A stretch of 63,350 bases of DNA from Oscillospiraceae bacterium (GCA_015065105.1 SVQZ01000013.1:1-63350); one strand, 5' to 3'. Positions 24,981 through 34,515 are shown, numbered from the stretch's first letter. The notes: a model not told the origin generated them from the sequence alone. Translations and numbers: made by a program.

Positions 24981-26250
24981 GCTCCTTATAAAGCTCCCTT
25001 ATCCTTTCACGCATGATGAAGATGCAGTCGCTTACGTCGCCGTTATTCTTAACAACGTCCTCCGCAAAGGCGCGGCAGGTGGGTGCGCCGCAGGCACCGC
25101 AGTCAAGATGGGGGAACATTTCGTATATCGCCTGAATATCAGCCATCTTCTTCATAGCCTCACCCATATCCGAGTCAAGCTGCATGACGGGAGAATATTC
25201 TATAGGCTGATCCCAGATGTATCCTTCGGGAACCTCGGTGGGATCTCTTCTTTCTATATGATTCTGAGATACCGGCAGATATCTGCGGAGTATCTGTAAT
25301 CTCGCTTTTGCTATGTAGGGATTTTCAACGGTGAGCGCACCGCCTACACATCCTCCGCTGCAGGCATTGAGCTCTATAAATTCAAGTCCTGCAAAATTTT
25401 CGTTTTCTATTTCATCAAGAACCTTGATGCAGTTCTCGATGCCGTCGGCAGAAAGATATTTATCGTTGAATAGAGCCGCCGCTTCGCCGCCGCTTCCTGC
25501 CCAGCTTACTCCCACAAGTCCGGTCTGGGACTGTACCTCGGGGTTTACTATCTTTTTCATCGAATTGACCAGGAGGAAATATATCTCGCTTATCGATACA
25601 ACTCCGTCAACAGCGCTTTTTTCAACACCGATGGGATTTCTCACATAGCTTACCTTTGCAGGACAGGGAGAAATAAAGACAGCACATATATCCCCGTCAT
25701 TCAATTCGGGGTGCTTTTGCTTTGCTTCCTGCTTCGCCATCTTTGCCGCCAGCTCTATAGGCGGGATGATGGGAAGAAGATTATCGCAAAGATAAGGAAA
25801 GCGCTTACTGATCAGTCTTGCAATAACGGGGCAGGCAGAACTGATAACCGGCTTTGCTATATCTGTTCTGCGAAGATAATTACGGGTATATTCCGAAATT
25901 ATCTCTGCAGCCTTTGCAACCTCGAAAACGTCATCAAAACCGCATTCCAAAAGTCCCGAAACCACGAAATCGATATCATCAAGATTATCAAACTGTCCGT
26001 AAAGAGCAGGTGCCGGCAAGGCGATTTTATATTTATAGTCTTTATATTTATCAAGTTTATCCGAAAGAGCTTTTTTCGCCTTGTAGGGGCAATGCTTTAT
26101 GCATTCGCCGCAGTCGATACAACGCTCCTCATCTATAACCGAATGACCGTTTTGTATTCTTATCGCTTCGGTTGGACAACGCTTAACACAATTGGTACAG
26201 CCCTTGCATTTTTCTACCTGCAAATGTACCGAATGTTTAAAATTAGACAT
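24958..26250 (-). CDS. sensory-type [FeFe] hydrogenase homologue
   Basis: A 430-residue protein with two N-terminal [4Fe-4S] motifs (CKGCTNCVKRC at 15-25; CIDCGECIKHC at 44-54), an H-cluster domain and a C-terminal Fe-S domain (CGACGAPTC at 384-392, C409). The four H-cluster cysteines remain (C140, C196, C297, C301), but the proton-relay cysteine is alanine: SSACP (137-141), with SPCPAK and NACSGGCVGG. This pattern matches group C putative sensory hydrogenases such as T. maritima HydS. Here no PAS domain is present. It probably senses H2 or redox state rather than catalysing turnover. Confidence 0.88.
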   Translation of the reverse strand: MSNFKHSVHLQVEKCKGCTNCVKRCPTEAIRIQNGHSVIDEERCIDCGECIKHCPYKAKKALSDKLDKYKDYKYKIALPAPALYGQFDNLDDIDFVVSGLLECGFDDVFEVAKAAEIISEYTRNYLRRTDIAKPVISSACPVIARLISKRFPYLCDNLLPIIPPIELAAKMAKQEAKQKHPELNDGDICAVFISPCPAKVSYVRNPIGVEKSAVDGVVSISEIYFLLVNSMKKIVNPEVQSQTGLVGVSWAGSGGEAAALFNDKYLSADGIENCIKVLDEIENENFAGLEFIELNACSGGCVGGALTVENPYIAKARLQILRRYLPVSQNHIERRDPTEVPEGYIWDQPIEYSPVMQLDSDMGEAMKKMADIQAIYEMFPHLDCGACGAPTCRAFAEDVVKNNGDVSDCIFIMRERIRELYKEREENDGK

Positions 26251-26262
26251 AATTACCCCTCC

Positions 26263-26685
26263 TTAAAAGAGGACTGTCATGGTCACGGTTGTACCTACGC
26301 CAACCTCTGACTCTATCTTCATATCGTCGGTATATCTTTTCATATTGGGAAGACCCATACCTGCGCCGAAGCCGAGAGAACGAACGTTTTCGGGAGCGGT
26401 GGAATATCCCTCCTGCATTGCAAGATCGATATCCGCAATACCGGGACCCACATCCTTCAATATAATGGTGATCTTATTGGGCTCAACGATAACGTCGGCA
26501 TCACCGCCGTTTGCGTGGATCACCATATTGATCTCGCCCTCGTACATCGCCACCGATACACGTCTTATAACGTCGGGGGAAATTCCTATCTGACGGAGCA
26601 TACGCTTAACCTGAACCGACGCCTCACCTGCAGAGGAAAAATTTTCGCCGTCAACGTCGAAATGAAATCTGATAGGCTCGCTCAT
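26263..26685 (-). CDS. RsbT/RsbW-like ATP-binding protein
   Basis: A 140-residue GHKL ATPase resembling anti-sigma serine kinases. It shows VSVAMYEGEINMVIHANGG as N-box, ILKDVGPGIAD as G1, SLGFGAGMGLPNMKRY as the lid, and VGVGTTVTMTV. No sigma or anti-anti-sigma gene is in the operon, so its target is unknown. It is 12 bp upstream of the sensory hydrogenase gene, and genomes with HydS-type genes commonly carry such a kinase. Confidence 0.87.
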   Translation of the reverse strand: MSEPIRFHFDVDGENFSSAGEASVQVKRMLRQIGISPDVIRRVSVAMYEGEINMVIHANGGDADVIVEPNKITIILKDVGPGIADIDLAMQEGYSTAPENVRSLGFGAGMGLPNMKRYTDDMKIESEVGVGTTVTMTVLF

Positions 26686-26694
26686 AATAACCTC

Positions 26695-27051
26695 CTACTG
26701 ATGCGCTATGGCGCCGCCCTGGAGACCGTTCACATAAAGCTCTCCGCAGGCTGTGTACATACGCTTGGGGGAAGTGAGCACAACGATATCACTCTCACGG
26801 GCTAATTCTATTATATCATCGGTAGGCTTTTTGTTACGCACAAAAACGATACACTTCATATCCATCATCACTGCGGTACGAACCACCTGAAGGTTACATA
26901 GACCTGTTAAAAGCACAGCCTGATCCTTAACAAACGCAAGCACGTCGCTCATCATATCACAGCCGCACGCGGTATGTACCTCGTCCTCAAGCTTATCTTC
27001 GCCGCAAACGACCTCTGCACCTAAAAGTTCAACGATCTTTGAGATTTTCAT
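26695..27051 (-). CDS. DRTGG-like domain protein, copy 2
   Basis: A 118-residue relative of the protein at 24648, with ISKIVELLGAEVVCGEDKLE, then VHTACGCDMMSDVLAFV and a Rossmann-like VVRTAVMMDMKCIVFVRNK. It is the first gene of the ten-gene operon. The ATG at 27051 with the AAGGAGCAGC site is chosen; the 25-residue upstream extension has no RBS. Copies 1 and 2 flank the sensory hydrogenase and may form a heterodimeric sensor partner. Confidence 0.78.
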   Translation of the reverse strand: MKISKIVELLGAEVVCGEDKLEDEVHTACGCDMMSDVLAFVKDQAVLLTGLCNLQVVRTAVMMDMKCIVFVRNKKPTDDIIELARESDIVVLTSPKRMYTACGELYVNGLQGGAIAHQ

Positions 27052-27232
27052 TTTGCTGCTCCTTTTAACCGGTGGGCCATATTTCCCTCCGATTTTATAA
27101 GTATTCAATATATTATACAACAACAAATAAAAAAAATCTATAGTTTTTGCAAAAATTCCGTTAAAAATTTATCTTTTAGTACAGGCAAATATCACCAAAA
27201 ACGCAGAATTTACACAAATTTCACCTTTTCAC

Positions 27233-27261
27233 TTGTTTTTCTCGGTAAAGAGGTGTATAAT
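27233..27261 (+). promoter_or_regulatory. promoter of the Mrp ATPase gene
   Basis: TTGTTT (27233-27238) and TATAAT (27256-27261) are separated by 17 bp, about 34 bp before the TTG start. It lies in the divergent gap with the hydrogenase operon, whose own -10 is probably TATAAT at 27109-27114 on the minus strand with a weak -35. Confidence 0.6.
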
Positions 27262-27294
27262 ATATTATTATATTTCTATTTAGAGGTGAAAAAA

Positions 27295-28128
27295 TTGTCA
27301 GAAGAAAATTGCACTCATGACTGTTCGACCTGCAGTGCCAACTGTGCTTCAAAAAAGCAGAGCCTGCTCGCTCCCCAGAACAAATTGAGTAACGTTAAAA
27401 AAGTTATCGGTGTTGTTAGCGGCAAGGGTGGTGTTGGAAAATCCCTGGTTACCTCCATGTTAGCAGTTAACTTCAGCCGTATGGAGTTCAACACCGCTAT
27501 TCTCGACGCGGATATAACAGGTCCCTCCATCCCCCAGATCTTCGATCTTCACGGTTGCAAGGTTACAGGTACGGATGACGGTATGTTCCCTGTTGAAACA
27601 ACTACAGGTATTAAGGTTATGTCCGTTAACTGCCTGCTTCCCGACAAGCAGTCTCCGGTTACCTGGAGAGGCCCTGTTATTGCAGGAACGGTCAAGCAGT
27701 TCTGGACAGACGTTATCTGGGACGACGTTGACTATATGTTCGTTGATATGCCTCCCGGCACAGGCGACGTTGCTCTTACGGTATTCCAATCACTTCCTTT
27801 GGACGGTATAGTTATCGTTACCACTCCCCAGGATCTTGTATCCATGATAGTGGCTAAGGCTGTCAATATGGCAAAGATGATGAATATTCCCGTTCTCGGT
27901 CTCGTGGAAAATATGAGTTATCTCAAGTGTCCCGACTGCGGAAAGGAAATTCCGATCTTTGGCGAAAGCAAGCTTGAGGCTGTTGCAGAGGAATTCAATC
28001 TTGACGTTCTCGCAAGAATACCGATCGATCCCAAGCTCACCGCAGCCTGCGACCGCGGCGCTATTGAAATGATGGAAAACGATTCTCTCGATACCGCAGT
28101 TCAGATGATCTATAACAGAACAAAGTAA
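27295..28128 (+). CDS. mrp: Mrp/NBP35-family Fe-S cluster carrier ATPase
   Basis: A 277-residue P-loop ATPase that delivers Fe-S clusters. The N-terminus has a cysteine-rich segment CTHDCSTCSANC, the deviant Walker A VVSGKGGVGKS at about 39-49, the DMPPGTGDVALT motif and a CPDC pair in LKCPDCGKEI that holds the bridging cluster. The start is the TTG at 27295, 6 nt after AGAGGTG; the ORF to 27253 would lie in the promoter. It sits divergently from the Fe-S-rich hydrogenase operon, a sensible pairing. Confidence 0.9.
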   Translation: MSEENCTHDCSTCSANCASKKQSLLAPQNKLSNVKKVIGVVSGKGGVGKSLVTSMLAVNFSRMEFNTAILDADITGPSIPQIFDLHGCKVTGTDDGMFPVETTTGIKVMSVNCLLPDKQSPVTWRGPVIAGTVKQFWTDVIWDDVDYMFVDMPPGTGDVALTVFQSLPLDGIVIVTTPQDLVSMIVAKAVNMAKMMNIPVLGLVENMSYLKCPDCGKEIPIFGESKLEAVAEEFNLDVLARIPIDPKLTAACDRGAIEMMENDSLDTAVQMIYNRTK

Positions 28129-28151
28129 AAAAACGCCCTCGGGCGTTTTTT
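28128..28151 (+). terminator. intrinsic terminator after mrp
   Basis: GC-rich stem AAAAACGCCC/GGGCGTTTTT with a U-run lies directly after the stop codon. Confidence 0.88.
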
Positions 28152-28205
28152 TGTTGCATAAAAATTAAAGTGAATAACTGAAAGTATTATCAATTTGTCC
28201 AGATT

Positions 28206-28988
28206 CTATTTTTTTGCTTTTACTATAAACATCCAAGACATTTTCTGAAGAAACGTAATTTTTTTCTTTTCCTTCATTATAAGCACGTTGTCGCACTTCA
28301 GTAAAAACTTTTGGAACAAATTCGCAAACTTTTTCATTTTTAAAACTATAAAAGGCTTAGCCAAAAGAGTTGTTAATTCGAAAAAGTAAAATCTGCTCTC
28401 AGGGAATATTTCTTTAAACAGCTTTAGTTCTTTCATTTTAAACGGATGCTCGTCCTTACTCCTTAATTTTGGAGTAACAAAACAATAAAATCGCAAAAAC
28501 CAATTCATACCAAGCGGTTCGGTAATAATTGCATATCCGTCAGACTTGAGAACTCTTTTGATCTCGTTTAATGCTTTGGGAATATCGGTAAGATGATGAA
28601 GAATGCCGTCAGCAATAACGATATCAAAGGATTCGTCCTCAAATTCAAGATTATGAGCATCCATTACCATCGCAACAAGATTATCATTCTTACCTATTTC
28701 AAAAGCATTCTTTTTAACTAATTCAATTGATTTCGGAGATATATCAATGGCACTGACAAAAGCACCGCTTTCCAAAAAAGAAATGGTCATATACCCTTTA
28801 CCGCAGCCGAGATCCAAAACCTTTTTTCCGTTCAAATCGCCAATAAGCTCGGTTCTGAATTTGAACCTGTAAACCGAAGCAGCATCAATATAGAAATTAT
28901 CCATATTTTTTCTTGCTTTCTTTTCAACCTTGGTATCCTGATACTCTGCTTCTCTTTTCAAGTATTCGACATTATCTCTCGTTTCCAT
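28206..28988 (-). CDS. class I SAM-dependent methyltransferase
   Basis: A 260-residue methyltransferase of the UbiE/COQ5-like class. Motif I is VLDLGCGKGYMTISFLE (about 55-71), motif II is near VSAIDISPKSIEL, and FDIVIADGILHHLTDIPKA follows at about 117-135. A basic C-terminal half may contact a membrane or lipid substrate. It is monocistronic with no informative neighbours, so substrate is unknown. Confidence 0.87.
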   Translation of the reverse strand: METRDNVEYLKREAEYQDTKVEKKARKNMDNFYIDAASVYRFKFRTELIGDLNGKKVLDLGCGKGYMTISFLESGAFVSAIDISPKSIELVKKNAFEIGKNDNLVAMVMDAHNLEFEDESFDIVIADGILHHLTDIPKALNEIKRVLKSDGYAIITEPLGMNWFLRFYCFVTPKLRSKDEHPFKMKELKLFKEIFPESRFYFFELTTLLAKPFIVLKMKKFANLFQKFLLKCDNVLIMKEKKKITFLQKMSWMFIVKAKK

Positions 28989-29180
28989 TATTTTCTCCCG
29001 TAAAATAGAATAAATAGTATATTATGTTTTCATTTTACCTACAGTAATATTATCACATTCACCAACAAAATGCAACACAAAAATAAAAAATAGAGCAGAT
29101 GATTCCAAAAACAAAACTACTTATTGCAACACTTGTGCTTTCCCTTTCTTTTGAACCTTACAGTATATTATTCTCAATCT

Positions 29181-29984
29181 TTAATATATCTCTCTTTCAT
29201 CCTCTTCGTTAAGCTCTACGTCCTGTATTTCAAGAGCACCGTAGAAAACGCCCTCGTCTATCTTACCTTCATTATTGAAATGAATATACGCATTTGTATA
29301 ATACTCACCGATATATTCGGTCTTATCTGCGTCGATATCATAATGCTTGGTTATGGTCTCGCCGTTTTCGGTAACCGAGCCTACGAATTTGAAACTAATA
29401 TCCCCGTCATGCTCAAAGGTTGTTATATAAGGAGCAAAATTATCGTACGCATCCCTATCATAATTAAACGGTGCTATTTGTATAGTCTCGTTGTTATAAC
29501 CGAGAACGGTAAGATATACCCAACCCTCCGAACCGTACTGCTCCATATCGGCATGGGGAGCGTATTCGTTATAAGCAAAATCCTCATCAAGAAATACCTG
29601 AACTCCCTTTTCTTCAAAATTAAGAACGAGATAGCTTTCATCATAATAGATAACCTTTATATCCTCGTCCTCCATATCCGCACCGGATATTCTTATGGTC
29701 CTGTCCTCTTCTATATAGGTATAGCTGTCGTAAAGATCATAATTATCAACGGGAGAACCGCAGGAGCAGGAATAAAAGAATTCGGCATTCTCCCTGAAGC
29801 TGATAGATTCGGTACAGCTTTCGTTGTAATGCATCCAATCATGAGAGTATAAGAATTCAGGACATTTATTCTCAGCATTCTCTTCCTGTTTCTTTGTTGA
29901 GTCCTTCTTTTTTGCACCATCGGTACAGCCTGCAAGGCTGATACAAATTACTGCTGCCATCAATAAACATAAAAACTTTTTCAT
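29181..29984 (-). CDS. hypothetical lipoprotein
   Basis: A 267-residue lipoprotein: signal MKKFLCLLMAAVICISLAGC with Cys20, then a DGAKKKDSTKKQEENAEN linker rich in Lys and Glu. The mature domain is acidic and rich in Tyr and Asp, with repeated YDN/DNYDL-type segments, reading like a beta-sheet domain with no motif I recognise. It is followed only by non-coding sequence on both sides. Confidence 0.75.
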   Translation of the reverse strand: MKKFLCLLMAAVICISLAGCTDGAKKKDSTKKQEENAENKCPEFLYSHDWMHYNESCTESISFRENAEFFYSCSCGSPVDNYDLYDSYTYIEEDRTIRISGADMEDEDIKVIYYDESYLVLNFEEKGVQVFLDEDFAYNEYAPHADMEQYGSEGWVYLTVLGYNNETIQIAPFNYDRDAYDNFAPYITTFEHDGDISFKFVGSVTENGETITKHYDIDADKTEYIGEYYTNAYIHFNNEGKIDEGVFYGALEIQDVELNEEDEREIY

Positions 29985-30004
29985 AGGTCTGTCCTTTCTT
30001 TAAA

Positions 30005-30086
30005 AAGCGCCGGCGGCGCACCGGATTTTGCTCCTTTTATCAGTGCAAACATCTTACACAAAACGGAGCATTTCTATAATATAAAA
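30005..30086 (+). repeat. dispersed intergenic repeat, copy R4
   Basis: The copy begins GCGCCGGCGGCGCACCGGAT and ends with a diverged GGAGCATTTCTATAATATAA box. It sits between the lipoprotein and DUF4129 genes. Confidence 0.65.
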
Positions 30087-30090
30087 AATG

Positions 30091-31569
30091 TCAAACGCTT
30101 CTGAGTAAAGAATGAACCAAGGAAACAAGCTCCTTCAGTTCCCTCTCGGCGGGCGCACTCTCAGGCTTTTTCAAACGGTATCTTATATCCTCGTACAAAG
30201 GGGTAGCTCTTTCAAGATCCGCCTTTCGCTGGGCCTTGAGCTTCTGGGTCAGAACTCTCGGTGTATCCGAACGTTTTATACCGTTATCACCCATACGTAT
30301 AAGTCCGCAGTAAGTGGAATATGCATACGCATATTTTTCCTCGGGACTTTCCTTTGCCTCCAGCTCAGCATCAAATTCTTTTATGCTGAGATATTCAAGC
30401 CCCTTATATTCTCCGTACCTCGAATAATAATCTGCATAGGGATCCAGATATTCCTCGGTATCAACGTAGGTGCGGGGCAGCTCGTATTTTTCCTTTACCC
30501 CAATAAGTCCGATAAGCTCAAAGAGCGACTGAACAAATTCAAAAAAACCCTGCCACAGCAAACCCAAAACAGAGAACAGCTTTTTAAACAAATGCTTTTT
30601 ATAAAGCCAATATCCTAAAACTATAAGAAAGCCTCCGATAACTATAATGTAACTTAAAAGCTGGGAAACGGTAGTTCCGCCTGTATTCTCCTCTAAAAGC
30701 TTACTGTTATCGGTTATTTCACTGACCGAGCCATTATCGTTTTTTTCGGAAGCGGTGCCAGAGCTTATATCCCTCTGCTCCCACTCGCTCCTTTCGTTTT
30801 TCATTTGAGAAAATCTTACCGAAGTATTTGATGCTATGGCATAATAGAGCGAAAACATAAGGGCAATGACCGTAAAGGTAACAAGTATATACTTTACCGT
30901 CAAGGCGAAATTATAGGAACGGAAGTTGTTTTCCGGCATACGGAATTTTGCGTGCTTTATCGATTCTTCAATATTATAAAGATTATTTACTATCATGAAA
31001 ATAGGAAAGAATATCAAAAGACATATCGATAAAAAGCTCTGATCGGCTTTGAAGAATATCGAAAATATAAAGGTAAATGCAAACACCGCAAAGAACAGGG
31101 GGAGCATTTCCATAGGCAGTATCTTATTATACGGTATAAACCAGAACACACAGCCCGCAACGGAAAACAAGGCTAAAACTGCCGGAATAAGGTAAAGATA
31201 AAGGCTGTAGGGATCATAAATAATATCAAATCTTTTCAACAAAAAGGTAATGAGAAAATAAATGCCTACTCCTTCCAAAGCGCAGAGAAAAACGGGAAAA
31301 GCAATAACCTTTTTATCAACATAGTTGAGCTTTACCCCCTCAATACCGCTCTCACCGTCATTGGGCTCGCATCCGCTTATCTTACTTACGACCGTCTGCA
31401 AAAGATAACCTATGCCGAAAAATACAGCGGGGATGCCGAGAGATATCCACACCGAAAACTTACCCAAGCCGAGAAAAGCAAAGAGCTGAAGGGGCGGAGC
31501 TATAACAAGCATCACCGCGATCACTGCCAAAAGCTTACCGACACGGCTGTAATTTTTCGCGTTTACCAT
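30091..31569 (-). CDS. multi-pass membrane protein with C-terminal DUF4129-like domain
   Basis: A 492-residue protein with about eight membrane helices spread over residues 10-345, a polar loop around 255-305 and a cytosolic C-terminus containing the DUF4129-like stretch YAYSTYCGLIRMGDNGI and SDTPRVLTQKL. The MoxR-DUF58-DUF4129 trio is a widespread operon of unknown physiological role, sometimes associated with transglutaminase proteins or with stress responses. It is the third gene after moxR and DUF58, about 20 bp downstream. Confidence 0.85.
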   Translation of the reverse strand: MVNAKNYSRVGKLLAVIAVMLVIAPPLQLFAFLGLGKFSVWISLGIPAVFFGIGYLLQTVVSKISGCEPNDGESGIEGVKLNYVDKKVIAFPVFLCALEGVGIYFLITFLLKRFDIIYDPYSLYLYLIPAVLALFSVAGCVFWFIPYNKILPMEMLPLFFAVFAFTFIFSIFFKADQSFLSICLLIFFPIFMIVNNLYNIEESIKHAKFRMPENNFRSYNFALTVKYILVTFTVIALMFSLYYAIASNTSVRFSQMKNERSEWEQRDISSGTASEKNDNGSVSEITDNSKLLEENTGGTTVSQLLSYIIVIGGFLIVLGYWLYKKHLFKKLFSVLGLLWQGFFEFVQSLFELIGLIGVKEKYELPRTYVDTEEYLDPYADYYSRYGEYKGLEYLSIKEFDAELEAKESPEEKYAYAYSTYCGLIRMGDNGIKRSDTPRVLTQKLKAQRKADLERATPLYEDIRYRLKKPESAPAERELKELVSLVHSLLRSV

Positions 31570-31590
31570 ATTATGCTCCTTTCCTTGAAT

Positions 31591-32772
31591 TTATTTATAG
31601 GTCTTGTAATATACGTCAAGTTGCTTTGGCAGATCTATGCTCGCCGAACGGTGGGAGGTAACAAAAACCGATATATTTATTCCTCTAGCCAAAAGTATCT
31701 TTGAAAACTCTACAAGCTCATTGTCAATATAAGGAGAGATTACAATGACACTTCTGTTATCATCTATTGCTTCATCCTTAAGTAAAAGCTCCAAAAGCTT
31801 TTCAAAGCGGCAAGAAATAAGTGTATTCATTTCCGCAAGCATTCTCATTGCGGGCATAAGATCTCCCCTATCCTTATATTCGGGGGATGTGAAATACTCA
31901 TCCTGCTCTTCGCCGCTCTTACAGTTTGAAAAGAGCCTTACCGAGATCCCTTTAACACAGCATTCGTTTATAAGCGAAGAGCAAAGAGAAATACCCATCT
32001 CAGATATTTCGCTGTTCTGGGGAGTTGAGCCCTCTGTCTCTCTCTGATGGGACTGAATATTGAAGATAACGTCATAGGAACACTTTTCGTTATGCTCTTC
32101 AATATTTACCATCGGCTTCATAAGACGCGCTGTGCTTTTCCAGTTTATTTTGTTTATCGGGTCACCGGGCATATATTCTCTTGCTCCCGCAACGGCAAGA
32201 GGGTCGGACAAAAGATTAAAGACGGTTGAAATATCGCCGTAGGGGTCTGTTGCGGGCGCAAAGATCTTTTCTATATTTAAAGACTTAGGGAGAACGGTTA
32301 TTCTGTTTTCCATACTCCTTTTCGAATCGAAATGAGTATATATCTTGGTTATACCGAAAAGATCGCTTACGGCAACTCTTACCGAACCGATGTAATAAAC
32401 ACCGCGTTTGCGGGCATTGATCCTCCATCGGCGTTCCACCGAATTATTCGGCTTCAGCACAAATACGCTCTCTACATACGGACGCGTTGTACTTCTTGTA
32501 TTCCCTCTTGCGTTATCCGAATACAGGCAGAAATCAAGACCGTAAGGCAGCTGTGTTTCTACTCTTATGTTTGGCAGAGGCATATTCTTTGCGTTTTCAA
32601 TATGCTCATAAAAATAGAAGTCATCGCCCTCAAATATCTCGTGGGTACTCGTTTTTGTGGTATAGCTAAGTCCGTTCAGCGCGTTTTTTCTGAAATGTCT
32701 TGAATATATGAAATAAACGATCAGTATTACGGCACAAGCAGTTATAAACAGCACTTTTTTACCTCTATACAA
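31591..32772 (-). CDS. DUF58 domain protein
   Basis: A 393-residue DUF58 (vWA-like) protein. An N-terminal hydrophobic helix (residues 7-25) is followed by a beta domain, then the diagnostic DPLAVAGAREYMPGDPINKINW motif split by DPINKINWKSTARL and the later VIFNIQS and SVIVISPYID strands. It works as the partner of MoxR ATPases. It overlaps the moxR gene by 8 bp. Confidence 0.9.
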   Translation of the reverse strand: MYRGKKVLFITACAVILIVYFIYSRHFRKNALNGLSYTTKTSTHEIFEGDDFYFYEHIENAKNMPLPNIRVETQLPYGLDFCLYSDNARGNTRSTTRPYVESVFVLKPNNSVERRWRINARKRGVYYIGSVRVAVSDLFGITKIYTHFDSKRSMENRITVLPKSLNIEKIFAPATDPYGDISTVFNLLSDPLAVAGAREYMPGDPINKINWKSTARLMKPMVNIEEHNEKCSYDVIFNIQSHQRETEGSTPQNSEISEMGISLCSSLINECCVKGISVRLFSNCKSGEEQDEYFTSPEYKDRGDLMPAMRMLAEMNTLISCRFEKLLELLLKDEAIDDNRSVIVISPYIDNELVEFSKILLARGINISVFVTSHRSASIDLPKQLDVYYKTYK

Positions 32773-33703
32773 TGGGTGTTTTTACAGAATCTATTATTCT
32801 TGCAATTATCATCTCGTTTGAATCGTTAAGATTGATGCTTCTCATAGATTCGGGTATGATACGGTGGGATAGACAGGGTATCGCAAGCGCCTTAACGTCA
32901 TCGGGAAGAACGTAATCTCTGCCGAAAAGCGCCGCGTATGCCTGGCAAAGCCTCATAAGAGCAAGGGATGCACGGGGACTGACACCGAGGGCTATCTTTT
33001 CATCGCTTCTCGTAGCATTGGCAATATCTATTATATACTGAGCCACCGCTTCGCTTACCGTTATATTCTCCACCGCTTTTCTTGCCGAGATTATATCGTT
33101 GGCACTGCAAACGGGAGAAAGTGTCTTTAAGGGGTCTGCGGATCTGTAGCTCTTTAAGATCTTCATTTCAGCCTCTTCTATGGGGTAACCCAAAGACAGC
33201 TTCATTATAAATCTGTCGGTCTGTGCCTCGGGAAGGGGGAACGTACCCTTTGTTTCGATAGGATTCTGAGTAGCTATAACAAAGAAGGGATCGTTCAAAA
33301 GATAAGTGTTGGTACCAACGGTGACCTGCTTTTCCTGCATCGCCTCAAGAAGTGCGGACTGTGTCCTCGGTGTGGCACGGTTTATCTCGTCGGCAATAAC
33401 GATATTTGCAAATAACGGTCCGGGGTGGAAGGTGAATTCCTGATTCTTCATATTGAAAAGATCAACACCGGTTATATCCGCAGGCAGAAGGTCGGGAGTA
33501 AACTGGATACGCTTACAGTTAAGACCTACAGAGCGTGCAAGGGAGTTGGCAAGGGTGGTCTTACCCGTTCCGGGAACATCCTCCAAAAGTATATGTCCCC
33601 CCGCAAAGAAAGCACAAAGCACAAGGCTTATTTCCTCATCCTTGCCCATCAATGCCTTGTTTATATTGTTTTTTATCGCATTACCTAATGCTGCAACGTT
33701 CAT
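32765..33703 (-). CDS. MoxR-family AAA+ ATPase
   Basis: A 312-residue MoxR AAA+ ATPase. Walker A is EDVPGTGKTTLANSLA at about 39-54, Walker B VIADEINRATPRTQSALLEA, sensor 1 VIATQNPIETKGTFPLPEAQ, and the C-terminal LGVSPRASLALMRLCQA. It is thought to act as a chaperone for DUF58/vWA partners. The ATG at 33703 follows an AAAGGA site, so the 7-residue upstream extension is dropped. First gene of the operon. Confidence 0.94.
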   Translation of the reverse strand: MNVAALGNAIKNNINKALMGKDEEISLVLCAFFAGGHILLEDVPGTGKTTLANSLARSVGLNCKRIQFTPDLLPADITGVDLFNMKNQEFTFHPGPLFANIVIADEINRATPRTQSALLEAMQEKQVTVGTNTYLLNDPFFVIATQNPIETKGTFPLPEAQTDRFIMKLSLGYPIEEAEMKILKSYRSADPLKTLSPVCSANDIISARKAVENITVSEAVAQYIIDIANATRSDEKIALGVSPRASLALMRLCQAYAALFGRDYVLPDDVKALAIPCLSHRIIPESMRSINLNDSNEMIIARIIDSVKTPIV

Positions 33704-33921
33704 TTTTGTTTTCCTTTCTTTCATTAAGTTTCGCTATGATTTCACGTCTTATACCGCTAAATGTTACAAAGCCCGACCTCCCTTGCCTAATGGGAGGCTC
33801 AAACTCAAATCCTTGTTTATTTAAGACATATCGCTTATCAAAACTCTTATACTATATATTATCACAATAATCATCTTTTTGCAATAAATATCCTACAAGG
33901 TAAGGTGTATAATTTACATTA

Positions 33922-34383
33922 TTACTTCCATCTTCCCGATTCTTCAAGCTTTTTCTGTGTCTCTAATTCTTTCTTTTCCTCACAAAAGCGCAAGTACAGT
34001 GATTTTCGGTATTTTATTCTGAAAAAAACCACACCACCAACCATAGCTATCATGAATATCAATGTGGGAACAATAGCCTTAACGATCGGCGAAAAGAAGA
34101 GAACAAAAGGAATATAGATAGGAATTGCGCCAGCATTAAAACGACAAGTATATAAACAAACCTTTTCCCATTCCTCATCGGTAAACCCTATGTCACTGTA
34201 ATAATTTGTACCGAAATCTTCTTTACTTCTGTTTGTGTAATAATATACAGCTATAAATGCAGACAACATAAGGAGAAAAACAGGTACAACCGACAACGGT
34301 TCAATATTAATATAATTTTTGAACAGCAGAGTTACCGTAATATTTGCTGCCAAACTAACAGCATAATACAGAAACCATTTCAT
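33922..34383 (-). CDS. hypothetical membrane protein
   Basis: A 153-residue membrane protein with two N-terminal helices (about 4-20 and 30-50), a polar loop containing FGTNYYSDIGFTDEEWEKVC, then two more helices (about 88-126) and a basic, coiled-coil-like tail ending KELETQKKLEESGRWK. No family recognised. The ATG at 34383 has a GAGG site 7 nt upstream. It is monocistronic, facing the argG promoter region. Confidence 0.72.
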   Translation of the reverse strand: MKWFLYYAVSLAANITVTLLFKNYINIEPLSVVPVFLLMLSAFIAVYYYTNRSKEDFGTNYYSDIGFTDEEWEKVCLYTCRFNAGAIPIYIPFVLFFSPIVKAIVPTLIFMIAMVGGVVFFRIKYRKSLYLRFCEEKKELETQKKLEESGRWK

Positions 34384-34515
34384 TTTATAACCTCTGATTT
34401 GCATAATTTACCTATGTACAAGTTGATTATACCATACATCTACAGATAAATGTCAATACTTTATATCATTTTTAAGTATATATTCCCCAAAAATGAAATT
34501 TCTTTTTCTAAATTA

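Noticed and set aside
27052-27250. A Rex-type operator before the hydrogenase operon
   Set aside because: A/T-rich sequence gives only partial matches to TTGTTAA...TTAACAA; none is convincing.
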